Below, in pieces: positions 5,689 through 8,398 of a DNA stretch of 8,398 nucleotides. How positions within the stretch are numbered: position 1 is the first letter of the stretch; each line of letters opens with the position of its first letter. The DNA is from VGMD01 sp964552055. GTDB lineage: Bacteria > Chlamydiota > Chlamydiia > Chlamydiales > 2-12-FULL-49-11. Below the pieces are notes generated by a model. That model ran no database searches and was not told the DNA's origin. It saw only the letters and a list, made by a program, of their open reading frames with translations. Made by a program: the position numbers and the translations under genes. Location of the stretch: contig CAZKFL010000051.1 in assembly GCA_964552055.1 (NCBI GenBank), positions 1-8,398 on the forward strand, given 5' to 3'.

Positions 5689-8130
5689 ATGCTTGCGCCT
5701 GCAAGAGCTGGTTCTGGTTCAGATCTATTATTTACTAATTTTTCTAGGCCTATTCAACCTATTGCTATTATTTTTTCCCTTCTTGCATCTAATGAGACAT
5801 ATGCTAACGATGTATCAGTAAAAATTGCAAAAGAAGCGATAAAATGTTTCAGACAAGAACATGTTGATGATCATCGACGCGATTTTTTTGCTATGTATTT
5901 GATGATCAATCTCCTTAAAGAAGATGTAGGTTCTAGTGTATTACGTGATCGATATTGGTCCTATTATGCTGAGGAACGTTTGCTTAATGATGCGCTTCAT
6001 TCTTATGATCAGGTAAGCAGAGTGGTGGCTCTTGGTATTCAATCAAGAATGATTAGGATTGTTGATCAGTTAATTAAGACTCTAAATGGGGTCAACTCTT
6101 CAAAGTATTTTGAGGCTGCTAGGGGAATTTCTAGATTTATAGCCAAAGAAAATATGGAAGTGTTTGCAATCTTGACAGATCTAACTTTAGATCCTCGGGT
6201 TGGGGAAATCTTCGAGAGTGCTGTTGATTTAACCTTAAAAGGAAAAGATAATATAGAAAGGGTTAAAATGTATGCGAAGTCTTTATCGGCCATTGCATAT
6301 CGAATCGAAACGCTTTTAGAAAGGGTATTTAACGCGTTTTTACTCTTGCATCCAGATAATCTAAGAGTTTGCCAAAAAATATTAGAGCTCTTTAAACCAT
6401 TGACTGTATTAGATCGAGATTCAACTAGGGGAAAAAAGTTGCTGGCGATAAAGGCGGATAAGATATGTTTAGCAGAGATAGAACTTGCTAGAGAGGCAGG
6501 GGGTATTTCTATGAAAAGACGTGCGTTACTTGATTTCGCTCCCGTTCGAACCAGATTAAAGGAAATGTTTGGACCTAAAGAGGGTATTATATATTTTTCT
6601 CAGGTTTTAGCTTTAAAGGATTTGGTGAAAATAATTACTATTACGGATGAAATTGTTCTAAGTAAGCTAGAAAAAAAATGTTCGGATGCGTTAAAAAGAG
6701 TTGTGCCTGCTTTTGCTGCCAAGCGTATTGCACCATTATCATTCAAAGCTGAAGAGATTGCTGAAAAAGAAACTGATCAATCCGAGTTTGCACCAGTTAG
6801 AGTTAGGGTTAGGGAAGTTTCTCGGTTAGCTTTTTTGGATGTATTGCTTATAGGTGGTTTCTATAAAAATATTAAATTAACTACGGGCTCTTTAGAATCC
6901 TATGCAAATGCAAGAGCGCGTTTAGAAGATCTCAGCTGTTTGCTCGAAGATTTAAAATTCCGTGTTGATCCCTTAGAGTTATTCAGTTTAATCATTCAAG
7001 TTACACAAGTTATGGAGCAGATGCTTGTTACAGTAACAAGGCATTTCCTTAAAGATGATGATATAAGAAATCACAGTTTTACTCGTCTTCTTGAGCTTTA
7101 TAAAGGTCTTGGAATATCACCAGGCGATCGACAGCTTCTCTTAGAGTTAGATTTACTAGAATTTGCATCGCGTCAGATGCAAAATTTTCCCAAACACCAT
7201 TTTGTTAAATATTTAGATGGATTCAAATTGCTTCAAAGCTCAGTTAACCTATTTATGGATCCTGCTAGTGGCTCTATAGAGATATTAAAAAGTGACATCT
7301 TAGATTTTGTTAAAACCTATGTTTGCTTGTTTGCAAGGCTTCATAAGGCGCTTGGGGATAGTAGGGAAGCTTCGTATGAGATAATAGATGGGTTTTTCAG
7401 CTCGATTACCTTTTTAGGTCTTTCTGCAGGTGGAGCTGCAGGAGTAGATGTTTTAGGTGAGGTGGAAGATTTTTTTGCTCCACTTAAACGAGATCTAGCT
7501 TCAAGGTCTTCTTCTCCTTTTTTAGAGAATTTATTTATACATATGGGTCTTCTTAAAAATGAATTAAATCGAATTAACCCTAAGTTAATGAATTTCAAGT
7601 TGGCTCGAGGAACAATTCTCTCTTATCAATTTCTTGAAAATGTGTGCGCATACATACTGAATGATTCCCAGATTGCTAAATATGGTCATGACTATAGGAG
7701 TATGCCATTACCTGAAATTGACTTAACAGATGAAGATTGGGTTTTTCTAGATTCAGCTAAAAAATGGATGGGCGAAGCGCGGTATAAAGAGTTTCGAATC
7801 GAAGGAGCGCCACTTACAGCCGCAGATAAGGGAGCAAGCAGAGCTAGAAGTGGTGGAGCAAGCGGTTTAGTTAAAGCTTCAGACGAAAGCGGTGTAATAC
7901 GTTCGAAAGCAGCAAAGATGGTTGAAGATAAGTTATTAGAAGTTTATACATCTATGTTACAAATTGCTTTAAAAATGCTTAATGCAGGCCCAGGTACTAG
8001 AGAAGCAGGCAGAGCATGTGGAGCAGGTGGAGCAGGTGGAGCAGGTGGAGCAGGTGGAGCAGGTGGAGCTGGTGGAGCAGGTGGAGCAGGTGGAGCAGGT
8101 GGAGCCGCAGGTGGGGAAGACTTTCATTAA
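5689..8130 (+). CDS. Large unrecognised, mostly helical protein with a C-terminal Gly-Ala-Gly repeat tail
   Basis: I do not recognise this 813-residue protein. A strong AGGAG site supports the ATG at 5689. The N-terminus is rich in Ala, Gly and Ser, followed by a hydrophobic patch at about residues 21-34 (PIQPIAIIFSLLAS); it is not a textbook signal peptide, but secretion cannot be excluded. Residues 45-700 look helical with many Leu, Glu and Lys and no enzymatic motif I know. The sequence FAP(V/L)(R/K) occurs at 283, 367 and 596; the first two sit in similar contexts, FAPVRTRLKEM and FAPVRVRVREV. Residues 707-735 form a Gly/Ala/Ser-rich linker, 736-765 a probable amphipathic helix, and 778-804 nine Gly-Ala-Gly units before the end GEDFH. 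It is transcribed divergently from the photolyase gene and stands alone. It may be an effector or surface-related protein, but this is a guess. Confidence 0.8.
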   Translation: MLAPARAGSGSDLLFTNFSRPIQPIAIIFSLLASNETYANDVSVKIAKEAIKCFRQEHVDDHRRDFFAMYLMINLLKEDVGSSVLRDRYWSYYAEERLLNDALHSYDQVSRVVALGIQSRMIRIVDQLIKTLNGVNSSKYFEAARGISRFIAKENMEVFAILTDLTLDPRVGEIFESAVDLTLKGKDNIERVKMYAKSLSAIAYRIETLLERVFNAFLLLHPDNLRVCQKILELFKPLTVLDRDSTRGKKLLAIKADKICLAEIELAREAGGISMKRRALLDFAPVRTRLKEMFGPKEGIIYFSQVLALKDLVKIITITDEIVLSKLEKKCSDALKRVVPAFAAKRIAPLSFKAEEIAEKETDQSEFAPVRVRVREVSRLAFLDVLLIGGFYKNIKLTTGSLESYANARARLEDLSCLLEDLKFRVDPLELFSLIIQVTQVMEQMLVTVTRHFLKDDDIRNHSFTRLLELYKGLGISPGDRQLLLELDLLEFASRQMQNFPKHHFVKYLDGFKLLQSSVNLFMDPASGSIEILKSDILDFVKTYVCLFARLHKALGDSREASYEIIDGFFSSITFLGLSAGGAAGVDVLGEVEDFFAPLKRDLASRSSSPFLENLFIHMGLLKNELNRINPKLMNFKLARGTILSYQFLENVCAYILNDSQIAKYGHDYRSMPLPEIDLTDEDWVFLDSAKKWMGEARYKEFRIEGAPLTAADKGASRARSGGASGLVKASDESGVIRSKAAKMVEDKLLEVYTSMLQIALKMLNAGPGTREAGRACGAGGAGGAGGAGGAGGAGGAGGAGGAGGAAGGEDFH
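8020..8100 (+). repeat. Nine tandem 9-bp GGAGCAGGT units in coding sequence
   Basis: Nine contiguous 9-bp units are identical except one with GCT instead of GCA (8065-8073). They encode (Gly-Ala-Gly)x9 at residues 778-804 of the 813-residue protein. The tract is much richer in G than the rest of the window. Slippage would change the length in steps of three residues without a frameshift, so it can vary in length but not switch the gene on and off. Confidence 0.95.
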
Positions 8131-8299
8131 TTTATAATAGGAACTATCAGTAATAATCTGAATTTTGAGTTTATTTAATTGACTATCAATTTACAATTTA
8201 AGCTACTAATGAATTTTTTCAAAATTTATTGGAGACAGTCTCTTATAATTCAATTTAGGATGGATAAATAAATGAAATCGAATTTTTCGGGACTCATGA
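8131..8299. other. Intergenic region downstream of the 813-residue gene
   Basis: AT-rich DNA between the stop codon and the IS end. No ORF with a ribosome site and no clear intrinsic terminator is visible; GGAGA-CAG-TCTCT near 8230-8243 is too short a stem with no T-run. Confidence 0.4.
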
Positions 8300-8300
8300 G

Positions 8301-8398
8301 GGCCTTGTTGCATAAATCGATTTAATAAATAGCTCAGCGCGCTGCAGCTGCCCTTTAAGATTCCCGCATCGTAGAATGCGGTCTCGAGAGTCGTAACC
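8301..8398. mobile_element. End of an IS903-group (IS5 family) insertion sequence, partial
   Basis: GGCCTTGTTGCATAAATC (8301-8318) matches the 18-bp terminal repeat of IS903, as I remember it, at 16 positions. The sequence then becomes richer in G+C than the host DNA and contains a stem-loop (CCGCAT 8364-8369 with ATGCGG 8376-8381). The element runs off the window, so the transposase and the other end are not visible. I find no translation in the 98 bp that I can call transposase. The IS boundary is probable; whether it is a full element is unknown. Confidence 0.6.

Noticed and set aside
6796..6814. Telomere-like TTAGGG units
   Set aside because: The bases simply encode the Val-Arg-Val-Arg stretch of the 813-residue protein; only two units, so chance.
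1850..8186. Similar TTTTGAGTTTAT(G/T)TAATT downstream of 1840 and downstream of the 813-residue gene, suggesting a paralogous gene relic
   Set aside because: Only 18 bp with one mismatch in AT-rich DNA; a match this good is not rare at this window size, and the upstream sequences do not align well.
8301..8398. Transposase C-terminus read on the minus strand
   Set aside because: None of the three minus-strand frames gives a sequence I can match to an IS5-family transposase C-terminus, so only the terminal repeat is claimed.
1..8398. CRISPR array, tRNA, rRNA or riboswitch
   Set aside because: No regularly spaced repeats, no cloverleaf or TTCGA-type T-loop, no rRNA motif and no known aptamer core was found on reading both strands.

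Overview
This window is AT-rich chromosomal DNA from a bacterium. It has compact bacterial genes with Shine-Dalgarno sites and alternates recognisable genes with large proteins I cannot place. The low G+C, miniature transposable elements, one IS903-like end, and two big unrecognised proteins with C-terminal tandem repeats fit a host-associated or amoeba-associated bacterium (for example Parachlamydiales or Legionellales). That lineage guess is inference; no rRNA, tRNA or lineage marker is present.

Layout: 1-495 holds no gene, but carries a 161-bp palindromic MITE-like element with TTA target duplications (68-228) and a second, unrelated inverted-repeat element (251-360). At 496-927 (+) is a DUF952 protein with a lipoprotein signal. 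After a short gap with a GC-rich hairpin, 1175-1486 (-) encodes a small membrane protein. The gap 1487-2026 holds a decayed copy of the MITE and two stem-loops. At 2027-3742 (-) is an unrecognised protein with hydrophobic segments near its N-terminus and three 24-residue tyrosine-containing repeats at its C-terminus. A class I DNA photolyase lies just upstream of it on the same strand (3840-5258). The divergent gap 5259-5688 contains the second good MITE copy, in inverted orientation, an orphan intrinsic terminator and a candidate promoter. At 5689-8130 (+) is an 813-residue unrecognised protein ending in nine Gly-Ala-Gly units. The window closes with the start of an IS903-type insertion sequence at about 8301.

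Functional links: photolyase is the only gene with a clear biochemical role (light-driven repair of UV pyrimidine dimers). It may be co-transcribed with the 571-residue protein downstream of it. The other genes do not form a recognisable pathway. The block 229-5332 lies between two inverted copies of the same MITE, so it could be a unit of rearrangement. I did not find a defined new multi-gene system. The most promising items are the two repeat-tailed orphan proteins and the palindromic element family.
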